A stretch of DNA of 64,000 nucleotides, from the NCBI GenBank assembly GCA_902597095.1, contig CACJWK010000001.1:1-64000 (forward strand), read 5' to 3'. This stretch comes from an uncultured Pseudohongiella sp. GTDB lineage: Bacteria > Pseudomonadota > Gammaproteobacteria > Pseudomonadales > Pseudohongiellaceae. How positions within the stretch are numbered: position 1 is the first letter of the stretch; every line of letters starts with the position of its first letter. Under the pieces are notes generated by a model. It was not told where the DNA came from, searched no databases, and saw only the letters and a program-made list of their open reading frames with translations. This document shows positions 43,061 to 55,000 of the stretch, one piece after another. The position numbers were made by a program, and so were the translations under genes.

Positions 43061-45194
43061 TCACGCAGAACCGGTCATTCTGTCGTTGAAGGAAGCGTTT
43101 TTCGTAGAGGCGATGAGGTCCGCCATGTCATGCCGACAGGTGCCTGCTTGCCTCATCAGTTTCGCGTCGCAGATGTCGCAGCGAACGCACTCTTTGAAGT
43201 CAATGCTTTGCCGGCGGATTGCGCCGGTCGGACAGGCCTGCTCGCACACAATACAGAATTCGCACTGGGAACGCGGCGAATGCGCCAGAGACTGACCAGA
43301 GAGAGTACCCCGAGAGCTGCACCAAGCGGGCACGCATAGCGGCAGTAAAATCTGGGCACCATGAAGCAGGCGATAATGAAACCGATCAGTATTGAGAACA
43401 TGGAGACGGTCCCATCCAAAAAGAACAGTGTGCCGAATGGTTCAAAATATTGAAACAGTGAGATCTGTTCAGCGACGATGGCACCCGTCAGAATCATCAA
43501 TAGGATCAGTTATTTCAGGTAGATGGCTTTGTCATGAATTGCCTGAGGCAAACGGAGACGCCAGCGGCTTGGACCGAACCGTGTAATGAAATCCTGCAGT
43601 GCTCCAAACGGGCATAGAGAGGAGCAGAACAGGCGTCCCCACAGCAGCGTGGTCGCCATGGTGAAACTAAATATTAATAGCAATGGCAGATTGCTTAGCA
43701 AAAAGGCTGCACCTAGTTTAATGATGTTGACCAGGTGTGATACGGAAATAAAGCCACCTTCGATAAAGCCCAGGTAGCTAAAAGTCAGTAGCAGGGTGAG
43801 CCATCGTATGGTGGCCCTTTTGGTGAAAAAAGCGGCCATACATCCGGCAAGAATAAACAGCAGCAAACCCACTTTCTGCCACGGAGTCTCCCCCCACGGC
43901 GGGTCAGCAAAAAATTTCATAAGCCAGCCATCCTCCGCTTGTAAGATAGTCTCAATTTCTGCGGGACTCAACAGATCCTGGCCGCTCGCCAGATCGAGCG
44001 GCAAACCCGAGAGCTGAAAATCGAGTGTTAAGCGTTCAGGCGAACCCAGGGGTCGATAGTCCAGCGTAAAAGGCCTCGTCACGTCGATCTTTTCTGGGAG
44101 TACGATGACCCCCACTGCTGTGCGTTGAATGGCGTCGCGCTAGCAGTTACGTTTAGAGGTAAGTAACTGTCAGCAGTGAATCTGCGGAAAAAGCTGAGAG
44201 AGTTTGCCTCGGCTTGCCGAACCTGGAGTTGATAATACTGAAATTGTTCGGCCCCCGTGCCTGCCGCGGCCACCAATAGCAACTCACTGCCTAGCGGATT
44301 GATGCTGGCTGCCCGTTCGGCCACCAAGAAATTGTCTTCCCCTATCCAGTACTGACCGAGGGCAGGATCGGTCAGATAGGTGAACGTTAACTGCAGCGCT
44401 TGTTGGTCTGGCAGTGTGACGTCAAGTTGCTGAACCAGCCGGTTTTCCAGCATGTCGCTCAACTGATGCTTTTGCATGATCTCTGTGACGCGCTGCACTC
44501 GGGCAGTGTGGATCGGATCAGCCAGGCTGTAGTCGAGATACGCAATGGCAACGCGCCTAGCGGCTTCGCGCGCGCCCCGGGCAATAGCGAATACACTGAC
44601 GGTTGATCCAGCAAGGCCATCAAAATCCCGGCCTATCCGAAACTCATCGCTCAAGGGTTTGTCATTGAACTGGCTCAGTATTGAGCGATCAGCCAGGAAA
44701 TCTCCTTTAATCCGGAGGTAGGTTTCCTCGTAGTTCAGGATTTTGAGACCAGTAATGTTGTGCTCGGTGTCCACGCCGATGAGCATATCTATCGGTGCGC
44801 TATAGCCTGGCTCTTCTGGCGGCACGTCTCTGCTTAGAAATGCATAGCCTGCTAGTTCCCGGACCCGGGTAAGGGAATTGCGTCGATTTCCGGGCCAGAC
44901 GAGGGGGTCGCCCTGTTGGTCGCCGAAACTTTCATCAATTGGCAATACTTGTTCTAACCAGGCTTGCTTGACGTCAAGTGAAAACGGCGTCTCCAAAGGG
45001 CCTAAGTCTTGAGCGGTAGAGGATAGAAAGTGACTGAAGAATAGTCCGGTTACCATTAAATTCTTTAAAAGAAGCAGGAGGTGGCGCCCTGCAAGACGCT
45101 TAAGCAGACCACTGCGATCTGAGACGGCCAAGTCAGGCCTTACAATTACGGTATGGTCCAGATTCGGCGGCACAAGCAGGGATGTGAACCGCAA
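43061..45194 (-). pseudogene. NosR/NirI-like FMN-binding polyferredoxin membrane protein, disrupted
   Basis: N-terminal FMN-binding part (45194-44079), TM part (44115-43510, 43500-43156) and Cys-rich ferredoxin end CEFCIVCEQACPTGAI ... CVRCDICDAKL (43333-43061) align as one protein. Lesions: a frameshift at a G-run near 44105, in-frame TAA at 43510-43512, a frameshift near 43280. Confidence 0.8.
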
Positions 45195-45250
45195 GACGCT
45201 TTGGTCCGGGCACAGCGCTAGTGCTTTGCCCGAACCGGCGAGACAGTGGG

Positions 45251-45787
45251 CTATCCTCCGATTTTGACATAACCTTGGCGGCCGAGCTCAATCAGAGTCG
45301 TTAGTGCCCAGTAGTCTACTTGAATGGCATCTAGGAGATCGCTTTTTTCCAGACCTCTAGAAATCATGCCCTGACCACACAGGTGAAAAGTCACGCCTGC
45401 GGCATGAAGCTGATTGATCAATTCAATGTTGGGGTTGTCCTTCCCATCATGTCGGGCTCTAAACTCGTCGTTATTGAGACCGATCAAACCAGAACCTCTG
45501 TGCATAACTACTGAAATTTTGCGGTTTTCTTCGGGTACACCCATGTCGGCTAGGGTATTCACATAGCGTGCGACCAGGGGAAGCATGGGATAAGGGTCAT
45601 CCAGATTGTCATCATTCATTACGAAGTCGAACACCACCTTGTATTCGGTGGCGGGATCCGGAGAGAGGTGAGCATTGGGAACGTCTCTGCCTGGGCTTAC
45701 ACCGGGAACGGGAAGATCCTGAGCAAACCCCGTTGCGCTCAGTATGAATAGCATTAAGGGGATCAGGCTGTATCTGGTAAGTTTCAT
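45251..45787 (-). CDS. secreted DsrE family protein
   Basis: Signal peptide, YKVVFDFVMNDDN ... LINQLHAAGVTFHLCGQGMISRGLEKSDLLDAIQVDYWALTTLIELGRQGYVKI. Confidence 0.8.
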   Translation of the reverse strand: MKLTRYSLIPLMLFILSATGFAQDLPVPGVSPGRDVPNAHLSPDPATEYKVVFDFVMNDDNLDDPYPMLPLVARYVNTLADMGVPEENRKISVVMHRGSGLIGLNNDEFRARHDGKDNPNIELINQLHAAGVTFHLCGQGMISRGLEKSDLLDAIQVDYWALTTLIELGRQGYVKIGG

Positions 45788-45872
45788 GGTTGACTCTCCT
45801 GTAGGGCCAATTCGATCGGTTTTATTAGGTCAGTGACCGATAGTGTGAAAATCTGATTGCAGGTTAAATCGC

Positions 45873-46814
45873 TCAGCTTGGCGGAGCAATAATCTGACGT
45901 TGCTCACCGAGTCCTTCCACTCCAATGCGAACAATATCACCTGGCTTAAGATACTGTGGTGGATCCATCCCGTCACCGACGCCAGCGGGAGTGCCGGTAA
46001 AAATAATGTCGCCCGGATAAAGCGTCATGAACTGGCTCAGATGACTGATAATTTCCCTGACGCCGAACACCATATCTGCGGTACTTCCCTGCTGTCGCAT
46101 TTCGCCGTTGACCTCAGACCAGATTGACAGTGCCTGAATGTCTTCGACTTGATCTGTGGAGACCAAATAAGGACCCACAGGCGCGAAGGTGTCTGCGGAT
46201 TTGCCTTTGGTAAACTGCCCGCCACGTTCTCTTTGGAATGCTCGTTCCGAAACATCATGTCCGACCGTGTAACCAGCGATATAGTTGAAAACGTCCTCTT
46301 CCGCTATGTACTGTGCCCGACTGCCTATGACCACCACCAGTTCCGCTTCATAATCCAGCTTTTGTCCATTGCGGGGCTGAACGATCTGGTCAAACGGGCC
46401 GGTCAAAGCAGAAGTGGCCTTCATAAAGGTCAAGGGCTCTTCTGGTAACTGCACTTCCATCTCGGCTGCATGGTTAATGTAATTAAATCCGATCGCAATA
46501 ATTTTGCCGATGCCGGTAAGCGGCACGCCGAGTCTGGGTTCGCCAGCAACGACGGGTAAGTCCTCCAAAGTCAACTCGGCAATGGCTTCGAGTGAAGCAG
46601 GTGACAGGGTTCCCGGGGTGATTTCGTTGACATAGCTTGAGAGATCGCGAAGTTGGCCTTCGAAGTCGATGATGCCGGGTTTTTCTTCTCCCTCCGGGCC
46701 GAATCGCACCAGCGTTACCTCGGCGGTTGCGTGGCTAATAGCGGCCATTAACAGGAAAATAATGCCAAGCGCCTTGAGTTTTTGTTTTTGCATCGACTGT
46801 CCCCGTGAATTCAA
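45873..46814 (-). CDS. fumarylacetoacetate hydrolase family protein with N-terminal signal peptide
   Basis: KIIAIGFNYINHAAEM, LDYEAELVVVIG, FTGTPAGVGDGMDPPQYLKPGDIVRIGVEGLGEQ; leader MQKQKLKALGIIFLLMAAISHATA. Confidence 0.88.
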   Translation of the reverse strand: MNSRGQSMQKQKLKALGIIFLLMAAISHATAEVTLVRFGPEGEEKPGIIDFEGQLRDLSSYVNEITPGTLSPASLEAIAELTLEDLPVVAGEPRLGVPLTGIGKIIAIGFNYINHAAEMEVQLPEEPLTFMKATSALTGPFDQIVQPRNGQKLDYEAELVVVIGSRAQYIAEEDVFNYIAGYTVGHDVSERAFQRERGGQFTKGKSADTFAPVGPYLVSTDQVEDIQALSIWSEVNGEMRQQGSTADMVFGVREIISHLSQFMTLYPGDIIFTGTPAGVGDGMDPPQYLKPGDIVRIGVEGLGEQRQIIAPPS

Positions 46815-46914
46815 GCAGTATTTCTCAGTGTTGAGAGTATAGCCAAAATGCAGAGGAATTCATGCCCCGGTACAAATTAGACGTTCGAGGGATTGCTCTC
46901 GATCAATCCGAACA

Positions 46915-48535
46915 ATGACAGCAGCCGGATCGGGAGCTGGACGCGCCATGCCCATAATGTCTTTTCTGTTTTTCACGGCGCTTATCGCCGCTCTGACCTC
47001 GAAGCTGAGTCTTACAAGCCAGACAGATAGCAGCGAAGGCTATTTTCTGGCGGGAGCGTTCACTGACCTGGCCGTTCATCGCCGGCTCATTCCTGCTTAC
47101 GGATCTCTCCACCTAGCAGATGGTGGGTTCTAATGGATCCGCTTACACTGACGGCCTGGCAGTGATGGCCTGAGAGATTGTGGTGGTTTTGGCACTGGTT
47201 GCTATGGCGTTGTTTCTGCTTCCGCGGTTTCTGCGCTGTGGCGTTACCACAGTACCCGAATATCTGGCTAAGCGTTTCGATCATCAGACGCAGTCAATCT
47301 GCACGCTGATTTTCCTGAGTGCCTATGGACCGATTCTCTTGCTCATAATCCTATATACCGGTGCCAGAGGCCTGATCGGCATACTGGATACCCAGACGAT
47401 GCTCGGTATCGAATCTGGAGCAGTGACGATGTGAGTTGTGGTGTGTTCGGTGGGGCCTATTGGAACCAGTTATGCTCTGTTCGGGGGTTTAAAAAGCGTT
47501 GCAGTCTCTGACACGCTCAACAGTATCGGACTGCTCAGTGGCGGGCTCATGGTTAGTTGGTTCGGATTGTCGGCGCTGGGCGAGGGCAGCGTGGCGGACG
47601 GATTGAGCGCGGTTGTGGAAGGCAATCCCGGCAGGCTCCGCTCCAATGGCGGGCCAGAAAGCTCGGTGCCGTTCTCTACCCTGTTCAGCGGCGTCCTGCT
47701 CCTTCATTTTTTTACTGGACCTGCAATCAGCAGATTATCCAGCGAACCTTCGGGGCCGCGTCGCTTGCTGAAGGTCAGAAAGGGGTGCTCACGACAGGTC
47801 TGTTGAAGTTGTTTGGCCCACTGATTCTGGTGCTTCCGGGGCTGATTGCCTGGGTCATGTTTCCTGAGCTTGGCGTAGCGCAAGCCGATCAGGCGTATGG
47901 TCAACTGGTGAATGCGGTGCTGCCTGTCGGGCTGGTGGGATTTTTTGCCGCGGCTATGCTTGGCGCGATCTTCTCGAGCTATAACTCGGCGCTCAACAGC
48001 ACCTGCGCCTTATTCAGCCTCGGTGTGTATCAAGGAATGTTGGCGCCCCAAGCGTCGGAGCGTGAGGCGGTGGTTGCCGGAAAATTGTTCGGCTGGTTGG
48101 TCGCGGCATTTTCCATGGCTGCTGCGCCGCTGTTAAATGGGGCAGGAAAGTATATTTGGTTACCTGCAGCAGATGAACGGTATCTACTTTGTGCCAATAC
48201 TAGCCGTGGTGCTTTGCGCTATGCTTTCGCCGCGGATGCCGTCACTTGCCGCTAAGACCGGGTTGATCGTTGGCCCCTGCTGGTTGCCAGCGGCTATTTC
48301 ATTGCACATGTAAGATCGATGTTGGCTGAAGTGCATGAGTATCATTTTCTAGGTTTAGTTTTTCTCATTCTGATCGCCATGATGCTCATGATCCAAAGAC
48401 TCGCGCCGCGCGCGCAGCCATGGGGGTATATTGAAACTGCTGCCGTGGACATGACTCCCTGGCCACTGGCCCGGGCGGCCGGCGCAGGGCTGTGTGCGCT
48501 GGTGTAAACGCTCTATGTGTCGTTTTTCAACTTTC
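46915..48535 (+). pseudogene. sodium:solute symporter (SSS family), heavily degraded
   Basis: Successive fragments in several frames reconstruct one symporter (EGYFLAGRSLTWPFIAGSFLLTDLST*QMVG... TVPEYLAKRFDHQ ... FFAAAMLGAIFSSYNSALNS). Stops at 47114, 47171 and 47432 and frameshifts near 47060, 47707-47713 and 48150. Confidence 0.88.
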
Positions 48536-48609
48536 ATTGATTTGATGGGATTAAAGCGACGGTATTGCCTAAGCGAGTGTGGATGAGAGCAATTCATAAT
48601 GACTCAATC

Positions 48610-49665
48610 TTAGTTCTTCTGAAGGATTCGGTGTAGGTAATGTGCCAGTTCTAACATGCCGTATTTCCCTACAGCCGCTTCGGCTTCGCTGTTGTAGTTG
48701 GTATTCGTATTTACGTCGTACGTATAGGTGTTGCCGGATGCGTCCCGAATCGACTCTACACCTGCTACCTGTATTTTATTCTTGTTAAGGAACGCTTCAT
48801 AACGATCCATATCGGCGCAATGATAATCTGTCAAGATTTCGAACTTTGGCTTGATTGCAGTTTCTGCTTCGTCTGCGGGGCAGAAGGCGTCTTCGATCGA
48901 ACAGGCATCGGCAGGGCATAGCTCGAACCCCTCTGAAGTATCCACCTTTACCGCATAGAAAAACTTACCACCTATAAATTCGTGCCTGATAATGTGAGGG
49001 GTGGGTGCTTGAATGTATTCTTGTATCAGGGTGATGCCATCTATCGGTTCTTCGTAATTCGGGCCGTGCAGGTAATCTTGTAACGCTTCAACAGATCTAA
49101 AGAGCTGAACTCCTTGTCCCTTTCCCGCTCTGTTGTGTTTTGTGATGAAGTTTTCAACTCCGATTTTAATAGCTGCTTCTACGACTTGGTTTTTTCCAAC
49201 AGCTGCGAGAGTTCTTGGCGTCTCGATTCCAGCCTCATGTAGCGAGAGATATTGACTTACCTTGCTGATCTCTAGGCTCAAAGCCCTGCTTCCATTTATA
49301 ACAGTACGACCATGATGCTCTAGCCAGGCTAATACTCCACCAGCTAACTCGGGTGCGTAGCGATGGTTTCGCGTATGAGATGATGCGCTCATTCTGTTAT
49401 AGAACACCCCTATCGGCGGTGAGCCAGAGAGATCTAGCAATCCTTCATCAAGGTGCCAAAGTTCGAATGGCAAATTCAGCTCTTCGAGACGCCCTTGCAG
49501 GTGTACGGTCCAATCATTGTTTTCGTGAATCACGAATATTTTAGGGTCCATCTTTACTGGCCTGGGTTCTGGTGGATTTCTGTTGCTTCTAAGCGGGTTC
49601 GAAACTGGATAAATATCCCAAGGGTCGAAATTTTCGAGCGCGTTAAGCCAAACCCCTCGACGCAA
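48610..49665 (-). CDS. RimK-like ATP-grasp domain protein
   Basis: VENFITKHNRAGKGQGVQLFRSVEAL, DGITLIQEYIQAPTPHIIRHEFIGGKFFYAVKV, YDVNTNTNYN. Likely start ATG 49551. Confidence 0.8.
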   Translation of the reverse strand: MRRGVWLNALENFDPWDIYPVSNPLRSNRNPPEPRPVKMDPKIFVIHENNDWTVHLQGRLEELNLPFELWHLDEGLLDLSGSPPIGVFYNRMSASSHTRNHRYAPELAGGVLAWLEHHGRTVINGSRALSLEISKVSQYLSLHEAGIETPRTLAAVGKNQVVEAAIKIGVENFITKHNRAGKGQGVQLFRSVEALQDYLHGPNYEEPIDGITLIQEYIQAPTPHIIRHEFIGGKFFYAVKVDTSEGFELCPADACSIEDAFCPADEAETAIKPKFEILTDYHCADMDRYEAFLNKNKIQVAGVESIRDASGNTYTYDVNTNTNYNSEAEAAVGKYGMLELAHYLHRILQKN

Positions 49666-50330
49666 GAGCTGTTAGGTAACCGTCATCCTGGTTTTGCAAA
49701 GTCTGAAAAACAGCTGGCACTGGCGACGGCACCGCAGCAACTTCCATGCCATTGGCCTGACTGCCAGTTGTCGATATCTGGAGGATTGCGGAGTTTCCAT
49801 GATGATAACGAGTTCATCACCAGCATAGATGTTGACACCAGGATTGCTTGAAAACATTGCCCACAGCCGATGGGTCTGCTTCAGCCAACTAGTATCGCAC
49901 GTAAGCGGTGGTTTGCACCAATTTGCTCCAAGACAAGGCGATAGTTGCACGCTTTGTGAGCAAAATATGACATCAACCTGAATTTTCGTAATATTGTGGT
50001 TCATTATTCGACTGTAAATACCTGAGTTTAATGGGGTATGTAATTAAGCCTCGATATGAATTTTTCTGACTACAACAAGCAGGAAACCCACATGCAACAT
50101 ACGAGTCTTGGATCTACTCACGAAAAGCTTGAGATCTTTGCGCCTAAGGTGCTTTCGGCTGCCGTTTGTCTGGCGATTTCTGGCCCCTAATATTGCCTTC
50201 GACCTCGCCAGCACAATCAGGCGATATTGACGAAATAGATATGGCTACCCTTTCGTGGTTGCCCTGTCGGAAAAGAGGGCTTACATTCATTGGTTAATTG
50301 ATGGTTTTGAGCTTGTTTGGGGGAGAACGA

Positions 50331-51628
50331 TGAACCTGACACTAATTCTGAAGACATGCGCTGTTTGGTGCCTTTCTATTACGACTCTGTATTTGGCCAG
50401 CGTATCCGCTCACGCGCAGAACAGCGATCCCGGCTTACCGATGAGTGACCCAGAAAGCGTTGGCATGTCGGCTGAGAGGCTCGCGCGTATTGGGCCGGCC
50501 ATGCAAAGGTATATCGACGCCGAGCTCGTCCCCGGCGTGGTGACTCTGGTAGCGCGTAAGGGAAAGGTGGTTCATTTTGAATCCCAAGGTTTTATGGATG
50601 TCGACAGTGGCAAGCCAATGCGGCCTGATGCGATATTTAGAATTGCATCAATGACTAAGCCAATTACCTCTGTTGCGCTAATGATGCTTTGGGAAGAGGG
50701 GCATTTTCAGCTGCGCGATCCCGTGAGCAAATTCATTCCTGAATTCGCCGACCAGAGAGTCTCCACGACCAGCGACGCGAGCGGGGAAACCGGGGGTCTC
50801 ATGCCGGCGAATCGGCCTTCGACGATTCGCGACATGCTGACTCATACGGCTGGGCTGGCGAATAGCTACCGTGGCAATGTGCCGTATTATCAGTCGGTAA
50901 TCAGCGCGCGGCCCGATGACACGCTGGAGGATTATATCGCCCGTATCGCTGCACTGCCGTTGAACTATCAGCCGGGTGAGCAGTGGCAATACTCCAATGC
51001 AACCGATGTGGTGGGCAGGCTGGTGGAGGTGATTTCGGGACAGTCACTGGATGAATTCTTCAAGGAGCGCATCTTCGAACCACTTGGTATGAATGATACG
51101 CATTTCTTCATAGATGACGACAAGGGGGGGCGCCTGATGTCGCAATACGCCCCGGGGCCAGAGGACAACAGGATCGTGCTGCAGGATCCTGGTAGTGATG
51201 CAAGTCGCTGGATTGCCAGCAGCAATAAGCAGGTATTCAAGGGTGCTGGGGGTCTCGTATCGACCGCGCACGACTATCTCCGCTTCCAACAGGCAATGAT
51301 GAATGGGGGTGAACTGGATGGTGTGCGCCTGCTGTCGCCCAATACCCTGAACCTGATGATGGAAAACCATACCGGAGACCTGGCTCTCTGGCTACCGGGT
51401 CCAGGCTTTGGCTTTGGTTTGGGCTGGGCGGTGCTGGAAGACCGTGGCCAGGCGGCTTCGCCCATGACGGAGGGTTCAGTCTACTGGGGCGGAGCCTATT
51501 GCACCCTGTCCTGGATTGACCGTGAAAATGAGTTGGTGGGGATACTGATGACACAAGTGCGCCCTTACAACCACCTCAATATAAGGCAGGATTTTCAAGT
51601 ACTGGCTTCCCAGGCGATTGTGGATTAG
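50331..51628 (+). CDS. beta-lactamase family serine hydrolase
   Basis: FRIASMTKPITSVALMMLWEEG (SxxK), QYSNATDVVGRLVE (YSN), signal peptide from ATG 50331 (ORF track start 50255). Confidence 0.92.
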
Positions 51629-52022
51629 TGGGTATTATGTAGTCTTGCCAGCGTGTCGAGTTTCAATGCAAGTAGTTCAGGGTCGTTTTTCGAACGGCTT
51701 CGGAACAATGTCATGCGTTCGAGTTATCCTGTCCGTTTTTTTAAAAAACTTATAAATATCAATAAACTACGCAATATTTTACAAAAATGTAGCATTTTGG
51801 TGCGCATAAAGTAGAATACGTCGCGTTTTTAGTCGCACCTACCAATTGCAGCGTTCCAAGTAAGCTGGAACTTCGATTTCAGCGTATCCCATTAATCCAA
51901 TAGTGAATTCGCATTGATGCTGCAGCATCCGTCGTCTCTTTCGGCACCGGGAAACCGCATCACTGCAGAAAATTGTGTTTGGTTTGTAGCTAGAAAAAAA
52001 GAAAACTGTACAGGGAGATCCC

Positions 52023-55000
52023 ATGAAATTAGCAAATCTTAATAGAAGTCGCGTGAGCGTGGCAGTGGCTGCCGCGATCACAGCCTCTCTTCCAGGTGTT
52101 GTTTCTGCTCAGTCGGATTCAGCCTCGGTTGAAGAAGTTGTGGTCACGGGCACCAGGCTCAGAAACTCAAACGTTACGTCTGCAACTCCACTGGTTCAGA
52201 TCGGTGCGCAGGAAATTGACGATCGCGGCGTTGCTCGCGTCGAGGATGTCGTCAATATCCTCCCTAACGTATTCGTCTCGCAAACAGCTGAGGTTGCGAA
52301 CGGTGCAAGCGGCACTTCAACCCTGAATCTTCGGGGTCTTGGTTCCACCCGAACGTTAGTTCTCATTGATGGAAAACGGCTTCCATTCGGCAGCCCATTC
52401 TCATCCGCTGCGAACGTAGACATGGTGCCTGCACGACTGGTTGAACGCGTTGACGTAGTGACCTCGAGTGCGTCAGCGGTTTACGGTTCAGACGCGGTGG
52501 CCGGTGTTGTTAACTTTATCACCAAACGGAACTTCGAAGGTTTCGAAATCGATTACCAATACGGCTGGAACGAAAATCCCAACTCGAATGGCTTCATGGC
52601 GGATGTCCTGAGCCGAAATGGCATAAACGACCCAGGTGGCGTCACTGCAGGAGAAGCCGGACTGATCTCGATGCTAATGGGTGTGAATACCTCTGATGGT
52701 GCTGGCAACATCACTCTTTTTGGTAGCTACGAAGATCAAGAGGAATTACTCGGTGCAGACCGCGACACAGGCGCCTGTACTCTGGGTGGTACTTCAACCA
52801 TAAACTGCGTGGGCTCTTCCAACTTCCGTCGATTCAATGGAACGTTGGGTAATGGAGTTACTGGCACAATGTTTCAACAAGCCGATGGAACTCTCACGAA
52901 ATTCGCCGGCGGGGCAGCTGAGACCTACAACTTTGGAGCCCGAAACCACTATCAGCGTCCAGTAGAGCGCTGGAACCTCGGGGCGAGCGGACACTACGAA
53001 ATAAGTGGTGGTCTTGAAGCTTATGCAGACACCAGCTACATGAACAACGTTACTACGGCTTAGATAGCTGAATCTGCATCATTCAACCGACCCTTCGAGA
53101 CGAACTGCGACAACCCGCTGCTACAGGCAGGAAAAGGCCCTGCTGGCGCCGGCGCGTTCAGTTTCGCCGACTTTACTGGCACTAGGGAAAACGGTGTCTT
53201 CACCAGCTGTAACGACCTGCTCGCTCAAGGCCTGGCCCCTGACGTGCAATTCATCAACTCGCACAGAAACGTGGAAGGTGGTCCTCGGATCAGCACCTAC
53301 GAGAATAGCTCCTGGCGAGTTGTTGGCGGTCTTCGCGGTGACCTGACCGATGAATTCTCTTTCGATGTGTTTGCTCAGTACTCTGGTACTGAAGGCACTC
53401 GAATTTCACAGCGCGACCTCAACTTCAAACGTGTTCAGCAAGCGCTTTTCATTGTCGAAGGTGCCAATGGCAATCCTGTCTGCCGCGACAGCAGCGGTGG
53501 CTGCGTGCCATGGAACATTTTTGAGCGAAATGCCGACGGCTCAACTGCTGTAACTTCGGATGCGACAGATTTTATCCAAGGCGTAGGTATTGTCACTGGT
53601 GAAACTGAGCAGCTGGTTTTTGGTGGAACACTGGAAGGTGACCTGACAAATTTTGGCGTGAAGCTGCCGTGGGCTGATAACGGTGTTACAGGTCTGATTG
53701 GATACGAGTCTCGTGTAGACGAATTGTCAAGATTGGCTGACGATATCTCCAAGATCCCGGGTGGCCGTGGCCTCACGGGCACAGGTGGTGCGACTCTGCC
53801 AATCGCTGGTGAGGTAGAAGTTGACGAAATCTTCACCGAATTATCGATCCCTGTCGTGCAAGGCGCTTCGTTTGCCGACGAAATTGGTGTCTCGGCAGGT
53901 TATCGCTACTCTGACTACACCACCAACGGCAACGGCGTCAGCAACTCTTTCGACACTGATACTTGGTTCGCCGGTGTGAGCTGGACGATCAATGAAGAAG
54001 TACGATTGCGGGTGAACCAGTCGGTAGCGATTCGTGCGCCGAACGTGTTCAACCTGTACGTGGGCATCAACACCGGCCTGGTTGATCTTTCAACGGGTGA
54101 GAACGGACTTTTTGACCCTTGTGCGTCTGCTCCAGGTGTTTCGCCTGCGGCTTCTCAGGAAGCTTGTGCACGAACTGGAGCCACAGCAGCACAGTATCAG
54201 GCCGGCATCGAGGACAACCCGGCCGGTCAGTACAACCTGATCACTGGTGGTAATCCAAATCTGGTCGCGGAGACTGGTGAAACAACTACCTTCGGAGTGG
54301 TTTACACACCTAGTTGGTTGGAAGGCCTATCTGTGGCAGTCGACTTCTTTGATATAACAGTGGAAGATGCCATAGGCAGTATTCCGGCTCAAGCAAGTCT
54401 CGACGGTTGTATCGCAGGGGGAGATGGCTCCGGCACTTTCTGCTCGCTCATACAGCGAGACACAGCTGGTACGCTTTGGTTGTCAAATGATGCGCCTGGC
54501 GGTGGACTGGCTGGAATTAGTCAGCAGAACGCCAATATTACCTCGCTTACCACAGAGGGAATTGACATAAATGTAACTTATGGCGTCGACCTCTCGGATT
54601 GGGGCTCGATCAACGTCGATTATGCCGCAACAATTCTGGACACTTTGGACACGATTCCATTTGCCGGAGCGGACGTAATCGCCTGTCGAGACTTGTACGC
54701 TGGTCAGTGTGGTCTACCAAATCCACAGTTCCAGCATCGATTGCTCGGTACTTGGGCTACGCCAGTTGAGGGACTGCGCGTTGCAGCGACCTGGAGACAC
54801 GTCGGTGAAACTACTCTGTATGGATTGGACACTGCAGCTGCGGCCTCTCGCCCAGAGCAGATGAACGATTACATGGAGCAGAGAGATTACCTCGATATCT
54901 CCGCCAATTATGTCCTGACAGAGAACATCACACTGCGAGGCGGTATCAACAATGCCCTGGCAGAAGATGCGCCATTGTCCACCAATGTAGGTACAGGAAC

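Noticed and set aside
43061-46814. Nitrous oxide reduction cluster
   Set aside because: Only a broken NosR-like gene is present; no nosZ or maturation genes in the window.
2427-53063. Genome-wide TAG recoding to explain the two in-frame ambers
   Set aside because: At least seven intact genes here end in TAG at the expected place (GST, CaiB, gamma-lyase, HAD, acyl-CoA synthetase, glutaredoxin, MipA). NosR and SSS lesions also include TAA and TGA. Local nonsense mutations or sequencing errors are simpler.
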